From assembly GCA_027014125.1 (NCBI GenBank), contig JALWEI010000024.1, forward strand, positions 1 through 33,657: DNA of 33,657 nucleotides, read 5' to 3'. A model generated the notes under the pieces. It saw nothing but the letters and a program-made list of their open reading frames with translations. It made no database searches and was not told where the DNA came from. A program made the position numbers and the translations under genes. Shown here piece after piece: positions 8,314-15,537 of this stretch (positions are counted from its first letter, which is position 1; every line of letters begins with the position of its first letter). This DNA is from Acidilobaceae archaeon. GTDB lineage: Archaea > Thermoproteota > Thermoprotei_A > Sulfolobales > Acidilobaceae.

Positions 8314-9277
8314 GCTCCAGGCGCCCAAGAGCCCCCTGGATCTTATAGACTTCGAGAAGCAGGGAGGCCTAGTACCGGTGGTGGTCCAAGACGCGTCCAC
8401 CGGGAAGATACTGATGCTAGGGTACGCGAACAGGGAGGCGCTGAGGCTAACCCTGGAGACAGGGTATGCACACTTCTACTCTAGGAGCAGGCGCAGGCTA
8501 TGGATGAAGGGGGAAACCAGCGGCAACAGGGTTAAGGTCCTGAGGGTAGACTACGACTGCGACTCCGACACGGTACTATACCTAGCCGTCCCAGAGGGCC
8601 CTGTATGCCACACAGGCAAGTACAGCTGCTTCCACAACACGCTGCACGACTCCACCCTAGAGGAGATGTGGAACCTGATCGTGGACGCCTTCAGGCAGGC
8701 TAGGGTCGTGGAGAGGCCCGGCGAGGCCGGGCTGGACAAGTACCTCTACATAGTAAACCCGTTAACCGACAACATACCCCCACCTAGCCCCCTGCTCCAA
8801 TCACTCATTGCCGAGTACCTGGCATCGAAGGCAGGCGAGGGCCTCGATAAGGTGGTCTCCCCAGAGGTCCTAGGCCTGCCCATAGCCTCACTAGTGGCCC
8901 AGAAGCTGGGGCTCCCCCTAGCCATAGTCAGGGAGCGCCCCTTCCCCGCGGAGGGGTGGGTTGAGCCCTTCCAGTCGGGGTACAAGAAGGGTACACACTA
9001 CGTCTACGGGGTCAGTAGCGGGGAGAAGGTAGTCCTAGTCGATGATGCCGTGTCGACCGGGGGCGCGGCGGCCTCCATAATAGAGGCTCTCCGCAGGAAT
9101 GGGGTCAGGGTGGAGGCGGTGATGGCCTCTATAGCAAAGCCCCAGTACGGGGGCGTGGAGAGGCTTGAATCCATGGGGCTCCCCGTCTACAGGGCAGTAG
9201 ACGTCTACATAGAGGAGGACAGGATCAGGCTAGTCCAGCCCGAGGCGGGGTGGACAGTGGACCTCCCTAGAGGGTGA
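8297..9277 (+). CDS. hisI: HisI fused to an archaeal purine phosphoribosyltransferase
   Basis: Residues about 13-118 are phosphoribosyl-AMP cyclohydrolase (third histidine step): LMLGYANREAL, LWMKGETSGN, metal motif VDYDCDSD (D87, C88, D89) and zinc Cys104 and Cys111 in CHTGKYSCF are all present. From about residue 125 to 326 follows a type I phosphoribosyltransferase of the archaeal Hpt/Apt kind (compare the Methanocaldococcus hypoxanthine enzyme): YIVNPLTDNIP (151-161), SGYKKG (227-232), and the PRPP loop VLVDDAVSTGG (246-256) with the acidic pair and T-G-G intact. The usual ERGEG-like segment after the PRPP loop is replaced, so base preference is open. No stop or frameshift separates the halves. 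GTG 8297 or GTG 8306 starts it, overlapping hisH; the end overlaps the convergent DUF89 gene by 11 nt. The common partner of HisI is HisE; this fusion is one I do not know. Confidence 0.93.
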   Translation: MEEVARLQAPKSPLDLIDFEKQGGLVPVVVQDASTGKILMLGYANREALRLTLETGYAHFYSRSRRRLWMKGETSGNRVKVLRVDYDCDSDTVLYLAVPEGPVCHTGKYSCFHNTLHDSTLEEMWNLIVDAFRQARVVERPGEAGLDKYLYIVNPLTDNIPPPSPLLQSLIAEYLASKAGEGLDKVVSPEVLGLPIASLVAQKLGLPLAIVRERPFPAEGWVEPFQSGYKKGTHYVYGVSSGEKVVLVDDAVSTGGAAASIIEALRRNGVRVEAVMASIAKPQYGGVERLESMGLPVYRAVDVYIEEDRIRLVQPEAGWTVDLPRG

Positions 9278-10067
9278 ACCCGGCCACCACCAGTGGGGTG
9301 CCCCGGGCTACGCTATACTGCCTAGCTATGGGCCCACACTTCGCCCGGAGTAGGAAGACGATCCTCCACCTCCCGGGGTTCTCGGTGGCCGCCTCATAAT
9401 TGGCTATACCCTTAGAGAGGACCAGGTCGGACTCCATGAGGATCCTCCTGGCCATGGTGCTGGCCATAGGGTGGGGTGCCGGGTACCTGGACCCGGTGGA
9501 TACGAGCCTCACCCCCTCCACTCCTAGGCTTTCAACGAGCTCCCCTGCCTCCCTGTAAGTCACGTCGACCTCATATGGCTCCTCACGGGCTACTAGGGTA
9601 ACCTCATGCCCTCTCCGGGCCAGCCACCCGGCTACCGCGACGTCGATCACCGCCTCCCCAGCATTATCTAGGAGCAAGGCGATCCTGCGCGACCCCTCCA
9701 CAGCCTCTACCACAGGATCCACACCCGGGATCCAGACCACTCCCCTACCGGTGACCAGGTCCTCGAGGGTGTATTTGTGCCCCCTCATGCCCCAGTCCAC
9801 GCCGTTAGCCGTGGCCATGAGGCGGAGGGCGTGCTCATAATCCTGGGGCTCGAGGCCAGCAGCCAGCTCTTTAACCCCCCGGTTAAGCCTATCTTTCAGC
9901 CCCCTCAGGGGGTCCCCACCGCCAGCCAGCCTGGCATAGGTCTCCACGAAAGCCCTAGTCCTATCCCTAGCTATCATCACCCGGGCCTCATCACGGCCGA
10001 GCCCGGGGCGGGCGTGGAGTATACACTCGAGGCACTCTACAGGGTCCCAGGGCGTCTCCACGGGCAC
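9267..10067 (-). CDS. DUF89/ARMT1-like metal-dependent phosphatase
   Basis: Family of Mn/Ni-dependent phosphatases that remove phosphate from sugar phosphates and damaged metabolites. Seen here: LLLDNAGEAVIDVAVA with the acidic metal site, DLVLSKGIANYEA, and LLRAKCGPIARQ near the C-terminus, all hallmark segments; an N-terminal CLECIL Cys pair also fits. I put the start at GTG 10067 (about 266 residues) with GGGGTG upstream, because the shared TATA region (10112-10127) predicts transcription start near 10092; a GTG at 10109 would lie upstream of that. The gene runs into the his operon tail-to-tail. Since no histidinol-phosphate phosphatase is recognised nearby, it is a candidate for that step, but this is speculation from position only. 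Confidence 0.82.
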   Translation of the reverse strand: MPVETPWDPVECLECILHARPGLGRDEARVMIARDRTRAFVETYARLAGGGDPLRGLKDRLNRGVKELAAGLEPQDYEHALRLMATANGVDWGMRGHKYTLEDLVTGRGVVWIPGVDPVVEAVEGSRRIALLLDNAGEAVIDVAVAGWLARRGHEVTLVAREEPYEVDVTYREAGELVESLGVEGVRLVSTGSRYPAPHPMASTMARRILMESDLVLSKGIANYEAATENPGRWRIVFLLRAKCGPIARQYSVARGTPLVVAGFTL

Positions 10068-10111
10068 AATGCATACACCCCGGGTAGAGGAGCCCGGAAG
10101 GCGGATCACTT

Positions 10112-10127
10112 AGATATTTATATTATA
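10112..10127. promoter_or_regulatory. Shared AT-rich divergent promoter
   Basis: AGATATTTATATTATA is the only AT-rich block between the DUF89 gene (left) and the exported protein (right), and can be read as a TATA box on both strands. It predicts transcription starts near 10092 on the minus strand and near 10148 on the plus strand. Confidence 0.5.
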
Positions 10128-10160
10128 GACGCGAGTGGCATACACAGGTGCCGGGGAACC

Positions 10161-11105
10161 TTGTACTGGCTACTCCTGATACTCCTACTCTCACAGGCAC
10201 CCATCACCGTGAACATGGACCAGAGGCTAGTGGAGGGCAGGGTAGAGACCAGGGTCACGATAGAGATGCCCTCCAAGCTCATCTCGGGCAGGATGAGAGC
10301 CTGCCTAAACGGCTCCACCCTAACAATGGAGGGCTGGGCCCCCAAGCTCTATGGCGCAACGGTAGAGGTGAACATGACGATCCAGGGAGGAGAAGCTCGG
10401 GGCATAATCACGATAGACACGGGCATAACCCGGGCCGAGGCCCGGTACGCCCTAGCCACGATAAGCGGCGAGGAAGTCGTGGTGGAGGCAATTCTAGTTC
10501 CCCAAACCAGCGCAACCCCCGGGGTTGCCAGGAACCTGGAGGAGGCGCTGGAGTCCCTACCCCTGGTTAGGGATGCCCGGGTGGAGGAGGCCCAAAGGGG
10601 CTACAGGGCAACGGTCACCCTAGACATTAGCCTAGGGGAACTACTGGGCCCAGAAACACTAGCCGTCACGGGCCTCCTAGAGAGGACTGGCAACTACAGC
10701 TTGGTAGTGGAGGCTGACACCAGGATCAGGGTCAGACTACTCCTAGAGACGGTGGCGAGGAGCTGGCTTGAGGCGGTCGCCAGGGACAGCTGGATAGTTG
10801 ACCCCGTGATACAGGTGCTCGACCGGTCTAGGCAGGCGTGCATAAACATCGATATAGGCGGTATAGTGGTCGAGGCAACCCTACTCACATACCTGGGAGA
10901 GGACGTGCTACCACCAGCCCTCCTAGACTACCTAAACACAACGGATAAACTCCAAGAAGGGGCAACACCCACCCAGGACACGCCGGAGGGGGAACCCATA
11001 ATCGTTGAACCCGGCTACGGGATGATCCTAGCAGTATCCCTGATCACGCTAGCAATAACGGGAAAAATATTATGGAGATGGGCTAGGCTACCCCCGCAGG
11101 CCTAA
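10161..11105 (+). CDS. Exported single-anchor protein of unknown function
   Basis: Not assigned to a family. The protein begins with a hydrophobic signal segment (YWLLLILLLSQAP), has a mostly beta-rich, polar body with repeated short strands, and ends in a transmembrane helix (GMILAVSLITLAITGK) and a short basic tail: a surface protein anchored by its C-terminus. Upstream in-frame codons contain no ATG or GTG after the TATA box at 10115-10126, so TTG 10161 with GGTG at 10147-10150 is the likely start (314 residues). Architecture, TTG start and some segments resemble the 418-residue protein at 15538, at the far end of the oxidoreductase operon; they may be distant paralogues. Its last 18 nt overlap the convergent NrfD gene. 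Confidence 0.72.
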   Translation: MYWLLLILLLSQAPITVNMDQRLVEGRVETRVTIEMPSKLISGRMRACLNGSTLTMEGWAPKLYGATVEVNMTIQGGEARGIITIDTGITRAEARYALATISGEEVVVEAILVPQTSATPGVARNLEEALESLPLVRDARVEEAQRGYRATVTLDISLGELLGPETLAVTGLLERTGNYSLVVEADTRIRVRLLLETVARSWLEAVARDSWIVDPVIQVLDRSRQACINIDIGGIVVEATLLTYLGEDVLPPALLDYLNTTDKLQEGATPTQDTPEGEPIIVEPGYGMILAVSLITLAITGKILWRWARLPPQA

Positions 11106-12182
11106 CACGTCCAGAACCCTACTCCTATGGACGACTAGGAGGAGCCACACCCCCAGGCCACCAATGAAGGCCAGGGTCTCAGGGCTCACAACGTAGCCCC
11201 ATAGCCCAGCCTCGGCAGGGCCAGCATGGGCTAGGAGCATGTAGAAGGGGTTAACCTCGAGCCTAGTAGCCTGGGGCGCATAGTTGAAGGGCACTGCCAG
11301 GTACAGGGCAAGCCCTATTATCGCGAGGAGCCCGGCGGCGATGGGCCTGCTAGACGCTATAACCAGGGGGACCAGGACCCCTGTAACGGCGAAGCCCAGC
11401 CAGAACACGGGGGCAACTCTCCCGGCGACCACCTCCACCGCGGTAGCCTTGGCGTCGCCCCAGGCGGCCATGCCCACTAGGCTCCATCCCGCTATGAATG
11501 CAACGGCCAGCAGGGTGTACCTAAGCTCCTCGGCATAGTCCCTAAGTAGAGGTGTTGTAACTCCGGCGAGCCTGAGGGTTAGTATAGTAAAGCCGGATCC
11601 TATTGCGAACCCGAGGGCTACGAAGAGGATGGGGGCCATAGAGGCGTACCACGCTGGCACGGCAACGTTGACAGCATAAGCCATTCCAAGGTTAGCCTCT
11701 AGGAGGAGGCTGAAGGCCAGTGTGAGAGCGGCGATCCTCCTCGCCAGGGGCCCGCTGGCCCCCCTGAGGTGGACTAGCAGGGTGAAGGCTAGTAGGCCCC
11801 CGCCGTAGAGGAGGTAGAGTATGGCGTTCCAGGCTATCCTAGACTCGGGGTTGAGGCTGAGGTAGAAGTAGGGGGCCGCGGTGGGGTGGAGCACGTCGCT
11901 CAGCACCAGTATTATGCCTGGTACTAGCAGGGCTAGGCTGCTCCACGCCAGTAGCCCGGTGTGTGCCTCGGTCTCCTCATCGCCCCGGAGTAGCCTGATG
12001 GCCATGGAGTCGAAGACGCCGCCGCTGGCTAGGGCGAAGAATACGTAGCCCACCACCATCATGCCCCAGGGTATGAGGGCCTGCTCGCCGCCCTCTCCTG
12101 CCCTGTACAGTGTTATCCCCACGATGAAGAGGAAGGCTAGTATAATCCCGGTAATCGTTGTCGCGAGCCTGCCCAGACCCAT
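11088..12182 (-). CDS. NrfD/PsrC-type membrane subunit of Mo oxidoreductase
   Basis: Integral membrane subunit that exchanges electrons with the quinone pool. About ten hydrophobic segments are visible (roughly residues 6-26, 35-55, 77-97, 116-139, 150-173, 182-203, 219-241, 256-277, 281-302, 333-350), and the early SGGVFDSM segment is typical for NrfD/PsrC. 364 residues is within the family range. ATG 12182 is preceded by a perfect GGAGGTGATC at 12187-12196 that includes the stop codon of the upstream iron-sulfur gene, showing translational coupling. Third gene of the operon. Its 3' end overlaps the convergent exported-protein gene by 18 nt. Confidence 0.9.
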   Translation of the reverse strand: MGLGRLATTITGIILAFLFIVGITLYRAGEGGEQALIPWGMMVVGYVFFALASGGVFDSMAIRLLRGDEETEAHTGLLAWSSLALLVPGIILVLSDVLHPTAAPYFYLSLNPESRIAWNAILYLLYGGGLLAFTLLVHLRGASGPLARRIAALTLAFSLLLEANLGMAYAVNVAVPAWYASMAPILFVALGFAIGSGFTILTLRLAGVTTPLLRDYAEELRYTLLAVAFIAGWSLVGMAAWGDAKATAVEVVAGRVAPVFWLGFAVTGVLVPLVIASSRPIAAGLLAIIGLALYLAVPFNYAPQATRLEVNPFYMLLAHAGPAEAGLWGYVVSPETLAFIGGLGVWLLLVVHRSRVLDVLGLRG

Positions 12183-12186
12183 ACAC

Positions 12187-12196
12187 GATCACCTCC
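12187..12196 (-). promoter_or_regulatory. Perfect Shine-Dalgarno of nrfD-like gene
   Basis: Minus strand GGAGGTGATC, full complement to the expected archaeal 16S 3' end, 4 nt before ATG 12182 and spanning the TGA of the iron-sulfur subunit. It fixes both the start choice and the coupled translation. Confidence 0.8.
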
Positions 12197-12818
12197 TACC
12201 CTTAACCGGGAGTACATAGAGGATCTTCGGCTCCGTGCCTAGCGCCTCGAGGAGCCTAACAGCCCTCCCCTCAGAGGCCTCTAGAACCTCCTCCTCGTAG
12301 CCGAATAGCCTGGCGCCGAAGGCGCATGCCTCAACGCAGGCGGGGGTCCAGAGGCCATCTCCCCTCTTCCTGTGGCGGCAGAATGTACACTTATCCGGGT
12401 ACCCGGGCTGGAAGCCCTCCTCGCCGCTCAGGGGCTCCCCTGTTAGTGGCCTCCTGTAGATAGTCCTTGCCCCGTAGGGGCACGCCGCTATGCAGGCCCT
12501 GCACCCAACGCACTTATCATGATCCAGGGCCACCACTCCATCCTCGTCGACGTAGGTGGCCCCGGTTGGGCACACCATCTCGCAGGGCGGGTTATCGCAG
12601 TGCTGGCACTGTATGAATATGGGCGTATCGCCCGTGAGGCCGAGCTCCATGCCAGCGTACTCGGGCTTCGTCCTGGCATGGTAGACTGCGTCCTCGGGGA
12701 TCTCCACCCCGCCCCCTTGCTGCCTGGCGATATTCTCCCTTATGCACGCCACTACGCAGGCCATACATCCCACACAGCTATTCATATCAATCAGCATCAT
12801 GACCCTTCTCCTACCCAT
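12189..12818 (-). CDS. Four-cluster ferredoxin subunit (PsrB/DmsB/NrfC type)
   Basis: Electron-transfer subunit between the membrane anchor and the molybdenum subunit. Four cysteine groups expected for four [4Fe-4S] clusters are seen in order: CVGCMACVVAC, CQHCDNPPCEMVCP, CVGCRACIAACPYGA, and CTFCRHRKRGDG followed by CVEAC. 210 residues is typical. No signal peptide, as usual: it would be exported together with the Tat-bearing catalytic subunit. ATG 12818 (or GTG 12821) follows AGGAGGTGA at 12825-12833, which contains the stop of the catalytic gene. Second gene in the operon. Confidence 0.94.
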   Translation of the reverse strand: MGRRRVMMLIDMNSCVGCMACVVACIRENIARQQGGGVEIPEDAVYHARTKPEYAGMELGLTGDTPIFIQCQHCDNPPCEMVCPTGATYVDEDGVVALDHDKCVGCRACIAACPYGARTIYRRPLTGEPLSGEEGFQPGYPDKCTFCRHRKRGDGLWTPACVEACAFGARLFGYEEEVLEASEGRAVRLLEALGTEPKILYVLPVKGRR

Positions 12819-12824
12819 CACGGC

Positions 12825-12833
12825 TCACCTCCT
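12825..12833 (-). promoter_or_regulatory. Shine-Dalgarno of iron-sulfur subunit
   Basis: Minus strand AGGAGGTGA made of the last Arg codons and the stop codon of the catalytic gene; it positions ATG 12818 and couples the two genes. Confidence 0.75.
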
Positions 12834-15362
12834 CCTTATCCTAACCCTAACATCGTTCTGGATAGCCCTGCCACCCTCCTCCATGACCATGTCGCCTAGG
12901 CGGTGGAGCATGTTGGTGTTCAAGCCAGCACCAGAGGTCCTGTGGAAGAGGCGCAACCTCTCCTCCCCGCTCCTGTACCTCACTTTGATCCAGCCCCCCG
13001 CAGGGCCGGGGTTGGTGGCGTGGGGGGCCAGGACGACGGTTGGGTGTATATCCTCGGTGACCCTAGCCTTGGCTTCGAGCGACCCTCCAGGGCCCTCAAG
13101 CACTATCGTGTCTCCATCCCTTATCCCAAGCTTCTCCGCCTTGCCCCTATGTATCAGGACCCCATCCATCCTATCCCACTTTAGGGTGCTGTGGGTTAGC
13201 CTGGTGTACCTGATCCACATGTTGGTAGCAGTCATCCTGTGGCATATGTCGACCGCCACAGCCTCATCGTCGCCCAGGGGGCCTTGGCTCATCCAGGCAG
13301 GGGGTATCCAGGCTGGGAAGGGGTTGAAGCTGCTAGGCTTCCCCGCCTCACCCCTATACCTGGATAGGCCCTCCACGTTGAGGACCTCGATCTCCCCGGT
13401 AACAGTGTAGAGGGACTTGCCCTTGAGGGGGTGGTATATTGGGGACTTGTATAGGGTCGCCACGCCCCTCTCCAGTAGCCCTTCTGGGTCTATGCCCAGG
13501 TCCTCGGCCTGCTTCCTCCATATGTACTCGTGCTCTCCCAGCATCTCGTAGAGAGCAGAGTTGCCTGGGTCGAGCCTCTTGCCTAGCTCCTTGATTATCC
13601 ACCATGCGGGCCTCACATCATAGCCCGGGGGCGGGTCTATGGCCTTCTCAACCACGACCAGCTGGCCCGTGCCTGTCTTGCTCGGGGTGAAGAGTGTGGG
13701 TGATGATGTCTCGAAGAACATGGGTAGGGGTAGGATGAGGTCGGCGTATACGGCTGTCTCGTTGAAGACTGTATCCATCACGACGACATAGTCCAGCTTC
13801 TTCAGCGCCCTGATCACGTCGCTGGAGCCCTGCACGTGGGCTACTAGGTTCTGGTTGAATATGATCGCCATCCTGTAGCGGCGCGGCTTCTCCTCAAGGA
13901 TCGACCTTATGGCCAGCATGCTATAGCACTTGTGGTTAACGAAGGCAACCCCATGCTCCTCCCAGTACTTGTAGAGGGGCTCCCCCTGGGGCCCCAGGCC
14001 CTCTATCCCGAGGATCTTAAATGGTGACTTTATCTTGGGCTTCTTGTTCCATGCAACCCCTCCACGGGCCCCCACCGCTCCTAGCATAACGTTTACCAGG
14101 TGGATGACCCTGAATAGCATACCCTCGCTCTTATACCGTGTACCCTTATAACCTGGGTCTATGAAGGCCCGGGGAGCCTCGTATGCAAGGCTCCTCGCAA
14201 CCCATTCCAGCTCCTCAGCGGGGACTCCTGTGACCTCCTCAGCCCAGCCGGGCGTGTAGCTACTCACAGCCTCCTTGAGTAGCTGGAGAGCAGTCTTAGC
14301 TGTCCTCCCGCCTATGTTAACTTCGCCTAGGAGTGCTGGCCTCGTGGCCTCGGTCTTCCACTTGACCGCGCCATCCGCTTCATCCAGGACCTTGTAGGTC
14401 TTCTTTCCCTCCACCTTGGGGTTGTCGGCTAGCCCCACGGGCTCCAGCGTGTCGGTGTAGACCAGCATGGGGGCGTTGGTGTACCTCCTAAGGTAGTCCT
14501 CATCGTAGAGGCCGTCCCTTAGGATCACGTGTAGTATAGCCAGGGCGGCGGCCAGGTCGGTGCCCGGCGGGATCAGGTAGTACTTGTCCGCCAGCGCTGT
14601 TAGCCTTGAGCGCCTAACGTCGAAGGCTATGATCCTCATTCCTCTCTTTCGCCCCTCGGCGAACATCTTGGTCCAGGGTGCCGCTACGATCCCCTCGACC
14701 GGGTTCCTGCCCATGAATACTACCAGCCTGGCGTTCTCGTAGTCTGGCCTGAAGCCACTGGGCCCGATCAGCTTGCCGAACACCCACCAGGAGGCGTAGT
14801 CTATCGCAGTGTGGCAGGTGTCGCAGTGCTTGGTAACGTTGGGCACCCCCACTATATTCTTGAAGAACTCCTTTACAATGCCAGACTCGCAGCCCTGGTG
14901 AGAGAAGACTATAACCTCGCCCGGCTCGACCTCCCTCAACCAGGAGGCAAGCGTGTCTAGGGCCTCGCTCCAGCTGATCTCCCTGAAGGAGCCGGAGCCC
15001 CTCTCCCCCTCCCTTGCTAGGGGCGCCCTGATCCTCTCCTTGAGCGTGCGGGCCTCGAATATCGTGTGGGGCCTCCCGCAGCAGGCGTACTGGCTATCAT
15101 TGGCCCCATCAGTATTATAGATAACCGTAAGGATCCTGCCGCCATCCACCTTGACCTTGATGGGGCACTTCTGGCCGCATATGAAGCAGGCGCTCCTGTA
15201 GAGCCTAGCCCCGGCCCTCTCGCCCTGCTGTAGCCTGTATGTGGCCTGCCCTGGCTTGTGTGCTGGCTTCTCTATGAGGGTGTGTAGGGCTCCTCCTGGT
15301 ACTGTGGCTACCAGCCCCGATGCTATCGCTGCCTTGAGGAAGTCTCGCCTGGATATCTTCAT
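12825..15362 (-). CDS. Molybdopterin oxidoreductase, catalytic subunit (sulfur/polysulfide-reductase type)
   Basis: Large bis-MGD (Mo or W) enzyme of the DMSO-reductase superfamily. It opens with a Tat signal (SRRDFLKAAIASG), then a [4Fe-4S] motif Cys59-x2-Cys62-x3-Cys66-x27-Cys94. Residues 176-186 read VTKHCDTCHTA; Cys183 aligns with the metal-ligand Cys of the PsrA/PhsA/ArrA/SreA clade, with Cys180 a neighbour. MGRNPVEG and ILPLPMFFETSSP are further cofactor segments, and the C-terminal domain starts near RMTATNMW. Length 845 fits PsrA-like and archaeal sulfur reductase SreA, with arsenate and tetrathionate reductases as alternatives; the substrate cannot be decided here. First gene of the operon; the extracytoplasmic location follows from the Tat signal. 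Confidence 0.9.
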   Translation of the reverse strand: MKISRRDFLKAAIASGLVATVPGGALHTLIEKPAHKPGQATYRLQQGERAGARLYRSACFICGQKCPIKVKVDGGRILTVIYNTDGANDSQYACCGRPHTIFEARTLKERIRAPLAREGERGSGSFREISWSEALDTLASWLREVEPGEVIVFSHQGCESGIVKEFFKNIVGVPNVTKHCDTCHTAIDYASWWVFGKLIGPSGFRPDYENARLVVFMGRNPVEGIVAAPWTKMFAEGRKRGMRIIAFDVRRSRLTALADKYYLIPPGTDLAAALAILHVILRDGLYDEDYLRRYTNAPMLVYTDTLEPVGLADNPKVEGKKTYKVLDEADGAVKWKTEATRPALLGEVNIGGRTAKTALQLLKEAVSSYTPGWAEEVTGVPAEELEWVARSLAYEAPRAFIDPGYKGTRYKSEGMLFRVIHLVNVMLGAVGARGGVAWNKKPKIKSPFKILGIEGLGPQGEPLYKYWEEHGVAFVNHKCYSMLAIRSILEEKPRRYRMAIIFNQNLVAHVQGSSDVIRALKKLDYVVVMDTVFNETAVYADLILPLPMFFETSSPTLFTPSKTGTGQLVVVEKAIDPPPGYDVRPAWWIIKELGKRLDPGNSALYEMLGEHEYIWRKQAEDLGIDPEGLLERGVATLYKSPIYHPLKGKSLYTVTGEIEVLNVEGLSRYRGEAGKPSSFNPFPAWIPPAWMSQGPLGDDEAVAVDICHRMTATNMWIRYTRLTHSTLKWDRMDGVLIHRGKAEKLGIRDGDTIVLEGPGGSLEAKARVTEDIHPTVVLAPHATNPGPAGGWIKVRYRSGEERLRLFHRTSGAGLNTNMLHRLGDMVMEEGGRAIQNDVRVRIRRR

Positions 15363-15387
15363 TACACGCTACACCCATAAGCATATA

Positions 15388-15397
15388 TCTTTATATG
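15388..15397 (-). promoter_or_regulatory. TATA box of the oxidoreductase operon
   Basis: Minus strand CATATAAAGA within an AT-rich block. It predicts transcription start near 15366, giving an almost leaderless mRNA for ATG 15362, in contrast to the strong Shine-Dalgarno sequences of the two downstream genes. Confidence 0.5.
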
Positions 15398-15463
15398 TAA
15401 ATATAATCTGGGTTATCACGTACTTTGACAGAGACAAAAGGCGGCCGGCGCAATATACGATAA

Positions 15464-15475
15464 GAAATAATATAG
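15464..15475 (+). promoter_or_regulatory. Possible TATA box of exported protein gene
   Basis: GAAATAATATAG lies in the 175-nt gap between the oxidoreductase operon and the exported-protein gene, facing right. It would give a leader of about 40 nt; AT-rich sequence at 15504-15512 is an alternative closer to the TTG start. Confidence 0.3.
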
Positions 15476-15537
15476 GTAGTATCAACCCTATGGCTATACG
15501 AGTGAACACAAATACCTAGGGAGGGGCCTAGAGGGGA

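Noticed and set aside
12742-13410. Plus-strand open frame across the Mo operon
   Set aside because: It lies fully inside well-supported minus-strand genes and has no recognisable motif or start signal.
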